A stretch of DNA of 14,141 nucleotides. Source: Eubacterium sp. (GTDB lineage: Bacteria; Bacillota_A; Clostridia; Lachnospirales; Lachnospiraceae). The first letter of the stretch is position 1. Each line of letters opens with the position of its first letter. The notes beneath the pieces are model-generated. The model was not told the DNA's origin and searched no databases. It saw only the letters and a list, made by a program, of their open reading frames with translations. Location: positions 1 to 14,141 of the forward strand of contig JAFVEX010000029.1 in assembly GCA_017475785.1 (NCBI GenBank). Reading direction: 5' to 3'. This document shows, piece after piece, positions 1 through 6,988 of the stretch. The position numbers and the translations under genes were made by a program.

Positions 1-878
1 AGAAGCCCCGACAGCAGGATGATCGCAAGTCTGAGCCTGCGCATCCGCACGCCCACACTCCGCGCATGCCGCTCTCCCATCTGCAGGATCTGTGAGCCGG
101 GGCGCAGAAAGCGCTCCCAGTGCCGGATCAGTTCCGGGTCAATATCCTTCGGGCTGTAGATCAGGGCAGACGGCATGTCAGGCACGATGCATCCTGTGCA
201 CTGGTACCGTCCAAGCAGGTCATAATCGACACGCAGCGGATCAAAGTAGAGCTTCCGGAAAAAGCGGTTGTTCAGCCTGTCCGGGGTAAGCCCCTGCAGT
301 CCGCCTGCCTCCTGCACCTGCTCAAAAAATGCCACGTCTTCCAGAAGACGGCACTTCTTGGATTCCCACTCCTGATCAGGTGCCTCATGGCTCGCAAAAA
401 GAATGCCGGCAGGCGCCTTCGGCAGGAGCCTCTGCGCGATCATCTCATAAGCGACGATACTTCCCATGCTGTATCCACATAACACATAATCCGGACTCTG
501 CGCAGTTCCGGATTCCGCAGCTTCTCCAGATTCCGCAGCTTTACCAGATTCCGCGGCTTTACCAGATTCCACAGTTTCTCCGGACTCCGCGGTTTTCCCG
601 GATCCCACAGCTTCTCCGGACTCCGCGGCTTCTCCGGATTCCGCAGCTTCTCCGGACTCCGCAGGTATTCTGGCTTCATTCAGAATATCGCTGATCTGCC
701 GCGCGGCGTCCTCCACCATTTCCTGAAACTCTGTATAAAAGGAGTCTCTGCGACGCGTTCCGTGCCCTGCATACTCCACCGCGGTCACGTCATACTGCTC
801 CGCTACATATGGCGCCAGAAAATCAAAGTCTGCCGCCGTCCCTCCGGCATACGGCAGACAGATCAGTTTTCGCTTCAT
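1..878 (-). CDS. Type II thioesterase (GrsT/SrfAD-like), 3' end cut by window edge, with a 54-residue repeat insert
   Basis: The frame is open from the ATG at 878-876 to the left edge, with 292 residues visible. The start is supported by AGGAGG at 885-890, six bases upstream. The N-terminus LPYAGGTAADF and the following EYAGHG match the alpha/beta-hydrolase type II thioesterase family. That family cleaves wrong or stalled acyl groups from carrier-protein phosphopantetheine. The nucleophile is Ser137 in GYSMG. Candidate catalytic Asp is D245 or D247 (SPKDID) and candidate His is H271 (GERHA). The serine usually lies near residue 86; here it is displaced by about 50 residues by an ESG-rich tandem repeat at residues 73-126. 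The last visible residues (RMRRLRLAIILLSGL) could be the normal C-terminal helix, with only a few residues missing, or the start of a membrane segment. It is the last visible gene of the ligase/carrier operon, so the adjacent carrier protein is the natural substrate (inference). Confidence 0.8.
   Translation of the reverse strand, partial: MKRKLICLPYAGGTAADFDFLAPYVAEQYDVTAVEYAGHGTRRRDSFYTEFQEMVEDAARQISDILNEARIPAESGEAAESGEAAESGEAVGSGKTAESGETVESGKAAESGKAAESGEAAESGTAQSPDYVLCGYSMGSIVAYEMIAQRLLPKAPAGILFASHEAPDQEWESKKCRLLEDVAFFEQVQEAGGLQGLTPDRLNNRFFRKLYFDPLRVDYDLLGRYQCTGCIVPDMPSALIYSPKDIDPELIRHWERFLRPGSQILQMGERHARSVGVRMRRLRLAIILLSGL
501..662 (-). repeat. Nine-unit 18-bp in-frame tandem repeat inside the thioesterase gene
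   Basis: Nine consecutive 18-bp units keep the reading frame and encode, in order, AESGEA, AESGEA, AESGEA, VGSGKT, AESGET, VESGKA, AESGKA, AESGEA and AESGTA (residues 73-126). Units differ by a few bases, so the array is old enough to have diverged but still clearly modular. It sits between the N-terminal half and the strand leading into the GYSMG nucleophile elbow. The insert is low-complexity, probably disordered, and rich in Glu, Ser, Gly and Ala. A change in copy number would lengthen or shorten the loop without breaking the frame. Confidence 0.93.
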
Positions 879-903
879 CGCGTTCCTCCTAGCTTTTGTC
901 CAA

Positions 904-932
904 TGTGCCTGAGCATATCGATGACAGGCACA
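904..932 (-). other. Stem-loop between acyltransferase-3 and thioesterase genes
   Basis: A perfect 8-bp inverted repeat (TGTGCCTG at 904-911, CAGGCACA at 925-932) with a 13-base loop fills most of the 65-base gap between the stop at 944 and the next start at 878. No T-run follows it in the direction of transcription, so it is not a standard intrinsic terminator. A role in mRNA processing, stability or partial attenuation ahead of the thioesterase is possible but unproven. Confidence 0.5.
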
Positions 933-943
933 CTGAAAAAACA

Positions 944-1927
944 TCACTTCCACTTTGGCGGTGAAATACATTTATTGATGGCAAGTGTAATTGGTTTTAT
1001 GGAGAGAATCAGTGTCGCCGCGAGGGATGCGAGCAACACCAGCAGTGTGCTGTGTCCGACGCGCAGCACCCACTCTTTCCCGTGAAATGTTTTAAAGAAC
1101 AGGTTCATCGGAATATAGTGCAGGATATAGACAGCCAGTGTCCTGCTGCCCAGTGTCGTAATAAAGCTGTGCACGGAAGGCATCAGCGCGATCAGGGCGA
1201 TCACGAGCACCCCCGCGGCGGCGTACCAGCCGAGACGGAGGAAGGCACCCTGTGTGTTCATCTTTTCCAGGCTCTCATAAGCCCACTTGCCCTTCAGGAT
1301 CTTCAGAACCCAGTTGATCCGCTCTATCTTCAGCACAATGAAAACAGCCGCTGCCGCCATGCAGACGCCGGACGCGATCTTGACCGGTTTCCGTCCGGTA
1401 AACGCAAGCAGCTTACCCGGATCCGTGTAATAGCCTGCCAGGAAAAAGGGATAAAACGTGAACAGCCGGGAAGCCGACAGCCAGGTATTGAAGGCCGGGG
1501 CGTAGCCGATCAGGCACGCCAGAATCACGGAAAATGTGAGTGTCCAGGCAGGATGGAACTGCCCGAGAAAGATCGTTGCCATATAGTAGACAAACAGGAC
1601 AAACGCATACCACGAAATATCATTCATCTTCAGGACGTCCAGCGTCGCGTCGTGACTGTAGACCACGCGCAGCGCCAGAAGAACAAGCTTGATCATCAGA
1701 AACGCGACCAGATATCCGAAGATTTTGTCGTAGCGCTTCTGTTCGACCGTCCGGTTTGACATCAGGCCGGACAGAAACATAAATGCCGGCATGTGAAAGG
1801 AATAAATCAGAAAAATGACCCGCTGCGCGTTCGGAAGATCTTCGATCCGCGCGAGGAAATGCCCTGCCACGACGCAGAAAATCAGAAAAAATTTCAGATT
1901 GTCCCACTTCGCCACTCTCACCTTCAT
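944..1927 (-). CDS. Acyltransferase-3 family membrane O-acyltransferase
   Basis: This 327-residue polytopic membrane protein opens with WDNLKFFLIFCVVAGHF (residues 8-24, His23) and YSFHMPAFMFLSG (42-54, His45). These are the hallmarks of the acyltransferase-3 family (OafA-like and fucose 4-O-acetylase-like proteins), which move an acyl group, usually acetyl from acetyl-CoA, onto extracytoplasmic sugars or polyols. About ten hydrophobic segments follow, and the C-terminus is a short basic tail. The ATG at 1927 overlaps the preceding stop as ATGA, and GGAGG lies seven bases upstream inside the preceding gene, so translational coupling is likely. There is no attached SGNH domain, unlike longer OafA proteins; the neighbouring SGNH-type protein could supply that role (inference). 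The acceptor is unknown, but the context suggests an envelope polymer. Confidence 0.82.
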   Translation of the reverse strand: MKVRVAKWDNLKFFLIFCVVAGHFLARIEDLPNAQRVIFLIYSFHMPAFMFLSGLMSNRTVEQKRYDKIFGYLVAFLMIKLVLLALRVVYSHDATLDVLKMNDISWYAFVLFVYYMATIFLGQFHPAWTLTFSVILACLIGYAPAFNTWLSASRLFTFYPFFLAGYYTDPGKLLAFTGRKPVKIASGVCMAAAAVFIVLKIERINWVLKILKGKWAYESLEKMNTQGAFLRLGWYAAAGVLVIALIALMPSVHSFITTLGSRTLAVYILHYIPMNLFFKTFHGKEWVLRVGHSTLLVLLASLAATLILSIKPITLAINKCISPPKWK

Positions 1928-3438
1928 TCCTCATCCTCCGCTGTCATCTTGATCGTTTTGAGCACCAGCTTGCCCTTGCTGTTCTCCGCAATCGTCACGC
2001 CGCGCTGCACCAGGTCCCGTGTCTGGTCAAACACAAAAATATGAATGCCCTGGTTTTTAATCTCCGCGGCCTCGTCTCCGGCAAGCAGAGTCGTTCCGTC
2101 CGCCTTCGCGTAATTACAGCGCAGCGACACGGTCTTCCCGTTGCGCATCTCTGTATCATAGTCGACCGCGCTTTCGGACAGCTCCTCAAACTCGACGGTT
2201 CCGCCCTTGATGTGCGCCGCATAGTTTACGCCTGCCGCCGCATCCAGACCGCCAGTCAGCCCTGCCTGCGCAAGCGCGCCGTCAAGCTGTCTGTACGCCG
2301 GTTCTGCCGCGTCGGTGCCGTACATCACAAATACCTCATAGTCCGGGTCATCCAGCAATGAGAGAAATTCCTCCGGATCTGCGGTCGTCACCATGCGGTT
2401 CTGCTCCAGAATCCGGTGAAATACGGCCAGATCCGCCGCGTCCTTTTCTGTCAGGACAGCCTGATTGAACGATACCTTATCGCTGAGATATTCCGCCAGA
2501 TAATCCGTCAGCTTCAGCGCGCCGTTCAGGTTCAGGTGCTCCTGATCCGCAAAGTCTTTTTTAGTACTGAGGCCTGCAGCCTCAAACAGCTTCTTTGTAT
2601 TAAAATCCAGAAAATCCACGCCGTACTGCTCTGCCACTTCTGAGGCGCCCAGCATGCGCGTGTAGGTCCAGTCCTTCTTCGGCGTCTTGATCAGCGTCAC
2701 CCGGACGCCGGCATCCTGAAACAGCTGAATCGTTTTTTCCAGATAAATCCGCTGATCCTCCTGCATAAGATCATATTCGTCAATCTGGCCTTCTTTTACC
2801 AGAATGCCCTTCTGCTTTTTTATCTTCAGGCGGGAGGTATTTCCGCGCAGCACAAACGGCGCTTCTTCTGTCAGGCCAAAATCTGCTGCTGTGAGATCGC
2901 TCCAGCGGTCGTGGTACTGAATGATCGGGAGCAGATGCGTCCACAGATGCTTAACTGCGGCCTTTTTCCCATTCTTGTGCATAATAATCTTCGAGGAGTC
3001 CGCCAGAAGCGTCAGCTTGTCCAGACTGAGCGGCGCGAGATCTGTCACACGATTAAACTGGCTGCTGTTAACCTGTTCATACAGGCTGCTCACGTCAATC
3101 AGGACGGCTTTCAGCTGCTGCGTCTTCAGGAGACGTTTTGCATAGTAATACGTGCATGCCATCGGCTGCGTGCCTGATGACGGGGAATACGCCGAAATCC
3201 CGTAGTTCTCCAGCAAATGCATGCAGGAGAAGCTTCTGATCGTCTGGCTGCTGCCCATGACCGCAAGCTCAATGCTGTTTTTTTCCAAATCATAGAATCC
3301 CTCAGCGACGTAGGTGTCGCCCAGGGATCCGTATTCAATCCACTTTTGCTGCAGAACCGGTGAGATCAACAATATCAGCAACAGTAATATCAGCGAAAAA
3401 CAGACCGGTTTTAAAATGTGCGTGAATCTTTTTTGCAC
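1924..3438 (-). CDS. DltD-like, SGNH-type membrane-anchored protein (operon copy)
   Basis: I place the start at GTG 3438 rather than the longer ATG at 3537. GGAG lies eight bases upstream, and the longer version would overlap the MBOAT gene by about 97 bases. The GTG start also aligns residue for residue with the paralogue at 6989. This gives 504 residues. An N-terminal transmembrane anchor (about 12-29) is followed by an extracellular domain with MGSSQ (61-65), the likely SGNH nucleophile elbow, YHDRW (175-179) and DQEHLN (298-303), matching the D-x-x-H catalytic motif of DltD and SGNH enzymes. Residues from about 340 on form an extra C-terminal domain ending in NQGIHIFVFDQ and beta-rich sequence. 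DltD-type proteins work with an MBOAT partner to place acyl or D-alanyl groups on teichoic acids, and that gene lies directly upstream. Family membership is inferred from motifs; the exact reaction is not known. Confidence 0.72.
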   Translation of the reverse strand: MQKRFTHILKPVCFSLILLLLILLISPVLQQKWIEYGSLGDTYVAEGFYDLEKNSIELAVMGSSQTIRSFSCMHLLENYGISAYSPSSGTQPMACTYYYAKRLLKTQQLKAVLIDVSSLYEQVNSSQFNRVTDLAPLSLDKLTLLADSSKIIMHKNGKKAAVKHLWTHLLPIIQYHDRWSDLTAADFGLTEEAPFVLRGNTSRLKIKKQKGILVKEGQIDEYDLMQEDQRIYLEKTIQLFQDAGVRVTLIKTPKKDWTYTRMLGASEVAEQYGVDFLDFNTKKLFEAAGLSTKKDFADQEHLNLNGALKLTDYLAEYLSDKVSFNQAVLTEKDAADLAVFHRILEQNRMVTTADPEEFLSLLDDPDYEVFVMYGTDAAEPAYRQLDGALAQAGLTGGLDAAAGVNYAAHIKGGTVEFEELSESAVDYDTEMRNGKTVSLRCNYAKADGTTLLAGDEAAEIKNQGIHIFVFDQTRDLVQRGVTIAENSKGKLVLKTIKMTAEDEE

Positions 3439-3440
3439 AA

Positions 3441-5033
3441 TCAGTACTCCATATAAACGAATGACGAAGCGCTGTATCCGGGACCGTATATTCCAAATAC
3501 CAGAATTACCAGTACCGCCAGGAGGCAGACGCCCCACCGGAAGACGAGATTCTGTCTCCCGAGCGTGTCACGGACCGGCCTTCTCATCTGCATCATGCTG
3601 ACCGCGCCAAAAACAGCGATCGCCGCGAGCGCGACGCCGAAATTCTTCCAGTCAAGACCATACTGAAACAGCGTGTCGTCAAACAGTGCCCACGGCTGCA
3701 GGTGCAGCAGCGCGCGCCGGAAGAAATCCCAGCTCTTGTGCAGGGTGCCCGGTCTGGTCAGCAGACGGCCGCCGGCGAAGATCAGCATCGTGCGGACAGT
3801 CTGAAAGGCTTTCCAGCTCCACGCCTCTGTATTGATCCCGGCCTTGACGGCAGCTTCATGCGCCGCGTCACCAAATACGACGGCCATAAAAATCCAGCAC
3901 GCGTAGTAGACGCCCCAGGCGAGGTATGTCTTGCCGGTTCCGTGCCAGAGTCCCGTCAGAACCCAGGTGATAAACACAGGCAGTATTGTGACGAGCCCGC
4001 GCGTCAGACCTTTTGAGAGCTGCTTCTTAGAGCAGAAGCGGCTGATGTTTTTGACGCGCTTCGACGTAGAAATCGAGTAATACACATAATCGCGGAACCA
4101 TCCACCCAGAGACATGTGCCACCTGCGCCAGAACTCCACGATGGATTTCGACGAGAATGGATGGTCGAAGTTCAGATCCATCTCGATCCCCATGATTTCT
4201 GACGCGCCGCGCGCGATATCCATGCAACCTGAGAAGTCCGCATAGATAAACACAACGTCAAACAGAATCGCGATCCACACAATTGCGCCGGAGGTCTCCG
4301 CGGCATTCCCCTTATAGACAGAGGAAATGTAGAGATCCAGACGGTCTGCGATCACGAGCTTTTTGAAAAAGCCCCACACCATCAGCTGGATGCCCTTGCA
4401 CGCCCTGTCATAGTCAAACCGGAAGGTTCCCTTCAGGCGCTCGCCGAGTCTTCCATACCGCTCGATCGGTCCCTGAAGGATGTGCAGGAAATAGATTTCA
4501 AACAGCAAAAAACGCGCGTAGTTCTTTTCATAAGCTACACGCTGCCAGTACACATCCAGCACATATCCGATTGCCGAAAACGTATAATATGAGATGCCGA
4601 GCGGCATGATCAGCGCCGCTGCAGTAAACCCGCCTGCTCCTCCGAGATGGACCAGCAGGCTGTTGATCGGCGACACAAAGAAGCGTGTAAATTTGAATAC
4701 ACACAAAATCCCGATGTTCAGCACCAGGAGCGCCGTCATTACTTTTCTGCATCTGGCCTTCGCCGCGTTTTTGATTGCCTTTTTCTGTTTCCGGTCCGAG
4801 GCCTTCTCCTGCTCAAGGCCGGCCGCCTCATAGATCTGCCCCATCTTTCTGGCGCCGAGCCAGACCGACATGGATGTGACAAAGATCCAGACATACCCCC
4901 TGACGCCGGAGAAGCCGTAGAACGCAATACTCATAATCAGCAGCGCGATCCACCTGTGCTTCACCGGAAACAGGTAAAAGAGGACAATTGTCGCGATCAG
5001 AAAGACCAGAAAATTAATCTGTATATAAGTCAT
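3441..5033 (-). CDS. MBOAT family O-acyltransferase (DltB/AlgI-like)
   Basis: This 530-residue polytopic membrane protein carries the core MBOAT signatures: FWRRWHMSLGGWFRDYVY (301-318) and TWVLTGLWHGTG (356-367), in which His364 is the expected catalytic histidine. It also has the upstream LQGPIERY (186-193). DltB and AlgI relatives take an acyl group from a carrier protein or CoA on the cytoplasmic side and pass it to an acceptor outside. A charged cytoplasmic stretch (about 73-97, rich in Lys, Arg and Glu) is a possible carrier-protein docking surface (inference). The gene begins 11 bases after the carrier protein gene; the nearest Shine-Dalgarno-like GGAG is rather far (about 14 bases), so coupling to the upstream gene may matter. 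The stop at 3441 is two bases from the GTG of the DltD-like gene. Confidence 0.88.
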   Translation of the reverse strand: MTYIQINFLVFLIATIVLFYLFPVKHRWIALLIMSIAFYGFSGVRGYVWIFVTSMSVWLGARKMGQIYEAAGLEQEKASDRKQKKAIKNAAKARCRKVMTALLVLNIGILCVFKFTRFFVSPINSLLVHLGGAGGFTAAALIMPLGISYYTFSAIGYVLDVYWQRVAYEKNYARFLLFEIYFLHILQGPIERYGRLGERLKGTFRFDYDRACKGIQLMVWGFFKKLVIADRLDLYISSVYKGNAAETSGAIVWIAILFDVVFIYADFSGCMDIARGASEIMGIEMDLNFDHPFSSKSIVEFWRRWHMSLGGWFRDYVYYSISTSKRVKNISRFCSKKQLSKGLTRGLVTILPVFITWVLTGLWHGTGKTYLAWGVYYACWIFMAVVFGDAAHEAAVKAGINTEAWSWKAFQTVRTMLIFAGGRLLTRPGTLHKSWDFFRRALLHLQPWALFDDTLFQYGLDWKNFGVALAAIAVFGAVSMMQMRRPVRDTLGRQNLVFRWGVCLLAVLVILVFGIYGPGYSASSFVYMEY

Positions 5034-5044
5034 AAACGATCAGA

Positions 5045-5269
5045 TTACTCCATCATCTCCTGAATCATTTCCCACATCGCTTCCACGGAATCCAGATTCT
5101 CTGGCGTTACATATTCCATGTCGATTTCAATATCGAATTCTTCTTCCAGCTCCGCGAGGATCGAGGTGATATCGATCGAATCAATCACTTTGTCCGTCAC
5201 AAGCTTTTTGCTGCTGGTAAAATCGACATTCGGGTTGACACGCTTCAGTGCTTCTAATAAACGTTCCAT
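5045..5269 (-). CDS. Acyl carrier protein (DltC-like)
   Basis: This 74-residue acidic, helical protein carries the phosphopantetheine attachment motif DSIDITSIL, with Ser31 as the expected modified residue, and the following helix ELEEEFDIEID typical of DltC and ACP proteins. Length and charge fit the family. It should be charged by the ligase encoded just upstream and deliver its cargo to the MBOAT protein encoded just downstream. AAGGAG ends six bases before the ATG. The 163-base gap to the ligase is unusually large for this tight operon and is filled mostly by a tandem repeat. Whether the cargo is D-alanine, another amino acid or an acyl group cannot be read from the sequence. Confidence 0.9.
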   Translation of the reverse strand: MERLLEALKRVNPNVDFTSSKKLVTDKVIDSIDITSILAELEEEFDIEIDMEYVTPENLDSVEAMWEMIQEMME

Positions 5270-5330
5270 ACTGCTCTCCTTAATCTGTTCTGTATGATCT
5301 GTATGGTTTCTTCCTGGCTCTTTTCTACAG

Positions 5331-5436
5331 GGCTGGATTCTTCAAGGCTGGATTCTTCAAGGCTGGTTTCTTCAGGGCCGTTTTTTTCAGGGCTCTTTTT
5401 CTTCAGGGCCGTTTTCTTCAGGGACTGTTTTCTCAG
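5331..5436 (-). repeat. Degenerate 15-bp tandem repeat between ligase and carrier-protein genes
   Basis: Seven units of 15 bp (one of 16) run head to tail: 5331-5345, 5346-5360, 5361-5375, 5376-5390, 5391-5406, 5407-5421 and 5422-5436. The plus-strand consensus is roughly GGCTGGTTTCTTCAG. The first two units are identical, and divergence increases toward the ligase. The last unit overlaps the ligase stop codon (5433-5435). In the ligase frame there are further stops just beyond. In the -1 frame the whole tract is open as far as the start of the carrier gene and would read as a Glu/Ser/Lys-rich peptide. I see no slippery site, so I treat it as untranslated. Confidence 0.9.
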
Positions 5437-6839
5437 GACAGTTCCTTGTAGACGATCTTGCCCGAGTCATTACGCGGGATCTCGTCGATCTGGATAATGC
5501 GGATCGCGCGCTGATTGATGTGTGTTCTTGTGATCAGGAACCGCTCAATCCCCGAGCCGAATCTCGCGTCGGTAACATAGACCTTGAGCGCGTTGTCGTC
5601 GCCGCTGCACGCACAGTCCACATCCGGGAACTCCAGGCGGATCATCCGCTCGACCTCATCCAGGTTGACGCGGTTTCCAAACAGCTTCAGGAAGCGTTTT
5701 TTGCGCCCGACGATATAATAATAGCCGTCTGCGTCGCGCTTTGCCATGTCGCCGGTCTCCAGCCGCCCGCCGCGCTCGTCACCCTTTGCCAGATCCTCGC
5801 GCGCCTCCGCGTAGCCGAGCGTCACGTTGGGGCCTTCGTAGACAAGCTCTCCGACCACGTCCACCTCATCCGTGGCGTTTCCGGAGGCGTCGATCAGCTC
5901 GAACCGGCCGCCCGGAATCGGGATGCCCATGCTGCCGGTCTTCTCAAGCGCTTTCGCGTAAGGAAGATATCCCATCCTCGCGGTCGCCTCTGTCTGCCCG
6001 TACATGACGACAAAGTGCTTGCCGTTCGCCTCGGCGTATTCCGCGTACTCCCTGTGCAGCTCCGGCAGAAGCTTACCGCCGGCCTGTGTCATTGTCTTCA
6101 GAGCCGGGAGATCCATCCGGAAGAACCGGATCCGCTTCAGCATCTCATAGGTATACGGAACGCCCGCGATCGAGGTCGCGCCGTTTTCCTTCATAAAGGA
6201 CCAGAACGCTTTGCTGATGACTGACTCCCTTGTCAGCAGGATACAGGCACCTGCCTGCATATGGGAATTGATCACCGAAAGCCCGTAGGTATAATTCATC
6301 GGAAGCGTCGTGACCGGGCGCTCGTTCTCGTCGATCTCCAGGTACTCCACGATCGATTCCGCGTTGGACTGAATATTCTGATAGCTCTGGCGCACCAGCT
6401 TCGGGCTGCCGGTCGATCCGGACGTCGTGAGAAGCAGTCCGAGATCTTCAAACAGCTCCGGCGCCTCCTGGAAATTCGTTTTCAGCAGCGTGTAGCCCCA
6501 CTTTTCTCCGGCCGTCTCCCAGTCGGGATAGCGCTCACGCAGCTCTGAAGGCAAAAACACCCAGCCCGGCTGATACCGGCTGATCAGATCCGCGAGCAGA
6601 TCTTCATTTGTTCCCGCGTCCAGCAGGAGCGGGACGATCCGGTTGTGAAGACAGGAGAGATAACTGGCCACAGAGCCAATGACACTTTCACAGAGACAAA
6701 AAGCGAGCGAACGTGCCGGAATGATACTGCCCACCCAGGATGCATATTCGCTCAGCTGTTCATACGTTACACGGTTTCCGTCATCCTGCAGAAGTGCTGT
6801 TCTGGCGCCGAATGACTGCAAACGATCAAAAAAATACAC
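5433..6839 (-). CDS. AMP-forming acyl/aminoacyl ligase (ANL superfamily, DltA-like role)
   Basis: This 468-residue protein has all the core adenylation motifs: the P-loop TSGSTGSPK (139-147), MYGQTEATARM (279-289), ETGD (361-364), the hinge and A8 region GRKKRFLKLFGNRVNLDEVE (378-397) and PRNDSGKIVYKEL (455-467) with the catalytic lysine K461. It should activate a carboxylic acid as an acyl-adenylate and transfer it to the carrier protein encoded next. The start is GTG at 6839, with GGGAGG correctly spaced upstream. The protein is somewhat shorter than typical DltA (about 500 residues). Context suggests a DltA-like role, but substrate specificity cannot be assigned by eye and alternatives to D-alanine are realistic given the thioesterase in the operon. 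It is the first gene after the promoter at 6893-6921. Confidence 0.86.
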   Translation of the reverse strand: MYFFDRLQSFGARTALLQDDGNRVTYEQLSEYASWVGSIIPARSLAFCLCESVIGSVASYLSCLHNRIVPLLLDAGTNEDLLADLISRYQPGWVFLPSELRERYPDWETAGEKWGYTLLKTNFQEAPELFEDLGLLLTTSGSTGSPKLVRQSYQNIQSNAESIVEYLEIDENERPVTTLPMNYTYGLSVINSHMQAGACILLTRESVISKAFWSFMKENGATSIAGVPYTYEMLKRIRFFRMDLPALKTMTQAGGKLLPELHREYAEYAEANGKHFVVMYGQTEATARMGYLPYAKALEKTGSMGIPIPGGRFELIDASGNATDEVDVVGELVYEGPNVTLGYAEAREDLAKGDERGGRLETGDMAKRDADGYYYIVGRKKRFLKLFGNRVNLDEVERMIRLEFPDVDCACSGDDNALKVYVTDARFGSGIERFLITRTHINQRAIRIIQIDEIPRNDSGKIVYKELS

Positions 6840-6892
6840 GTGACACCTCCCACATGGTATTAAAGGCAGGACAGGTACTCCTAATCTGTAAT

Positions 6893-6921
6893 ACTATAAC
6901 AAAATTCACCAGATATTTCAA
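6893..6921 (-). promoter_or_regulatory. Promoter of the ligase-to-thioesterase operon
   Basis: On the minus strand, TTGAAA (6921-6916) is followed after exactly 17 bases by TATAGT (6898-6893), with a TG-type extension just before the -10 box. This would give a leader of about 48 bases before the GTG at 6839, containing GGGAGG. It is the best promoter-like sequence in the window and the only strong one seen for the six-gene minus-strand unit. Confidence 0.7.
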
Positions 6922-6928
6922 TGAATAG

Positions 6929-6957
6929 TTTCCTGTCTCCGTTTTCTGTGTTAAAAT
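6929..6957 (+). promoter_or_regulatory. Possible promoter of the plus-strand DltD-like gene
   Basis: TAAAAT (6952-6957) is a reasonable -10 box, and TTTCCT (6929-6934) lies 17 bases upstream as a weak -35. Transcription would start about 25 bases before the ATG at 6989. The -35 is poor, so expression may be low or need an activator. It lies 8 bp from the divergent promoter at 6893-6921, so one regulator bound here could affect both directions (inference). Confidence 0.4.
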
Positions 6958-6988
6958 AAGGTTCGATCAAAAACCCGGAGGTTTCCAT

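Noticed and set aside
501..662. CRISPR array
   Set aside because: Units are contiguous 18-bp direct repeats with no unique spacers, and they preserve a reading frame.
440..679. Minus-strand 79-residue frame rich in SPEKL/NPEK repeats
   Set aside because: Out-of-frame reading of the 18-bp repeat; the thioesterase frame continues into GYSMG and is clearly the coding one.
3439..3537. Longer N-terminus for the operon DltD-like protein (ATG at 3537)
   Set aside because: It would overlap the MBOAT gene by nearly 100 bases. The GTG at 3438 has a good GGAG and matches the start of the paralogue exactly.
5331..5436. CRISPR array or insertion-sequence end
   Set aside because: Units of about 15 bp have no spacers, terminal inverted repeats or transposase nearby.
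5256..5436. Programmed -1 frameshift extending the ligase
   Set aside because: No slippery heptamer is seen before the stop, and the ligase already ends normally after the catalytic-lysine motif; kept only as a speculative point within the repeat finding.
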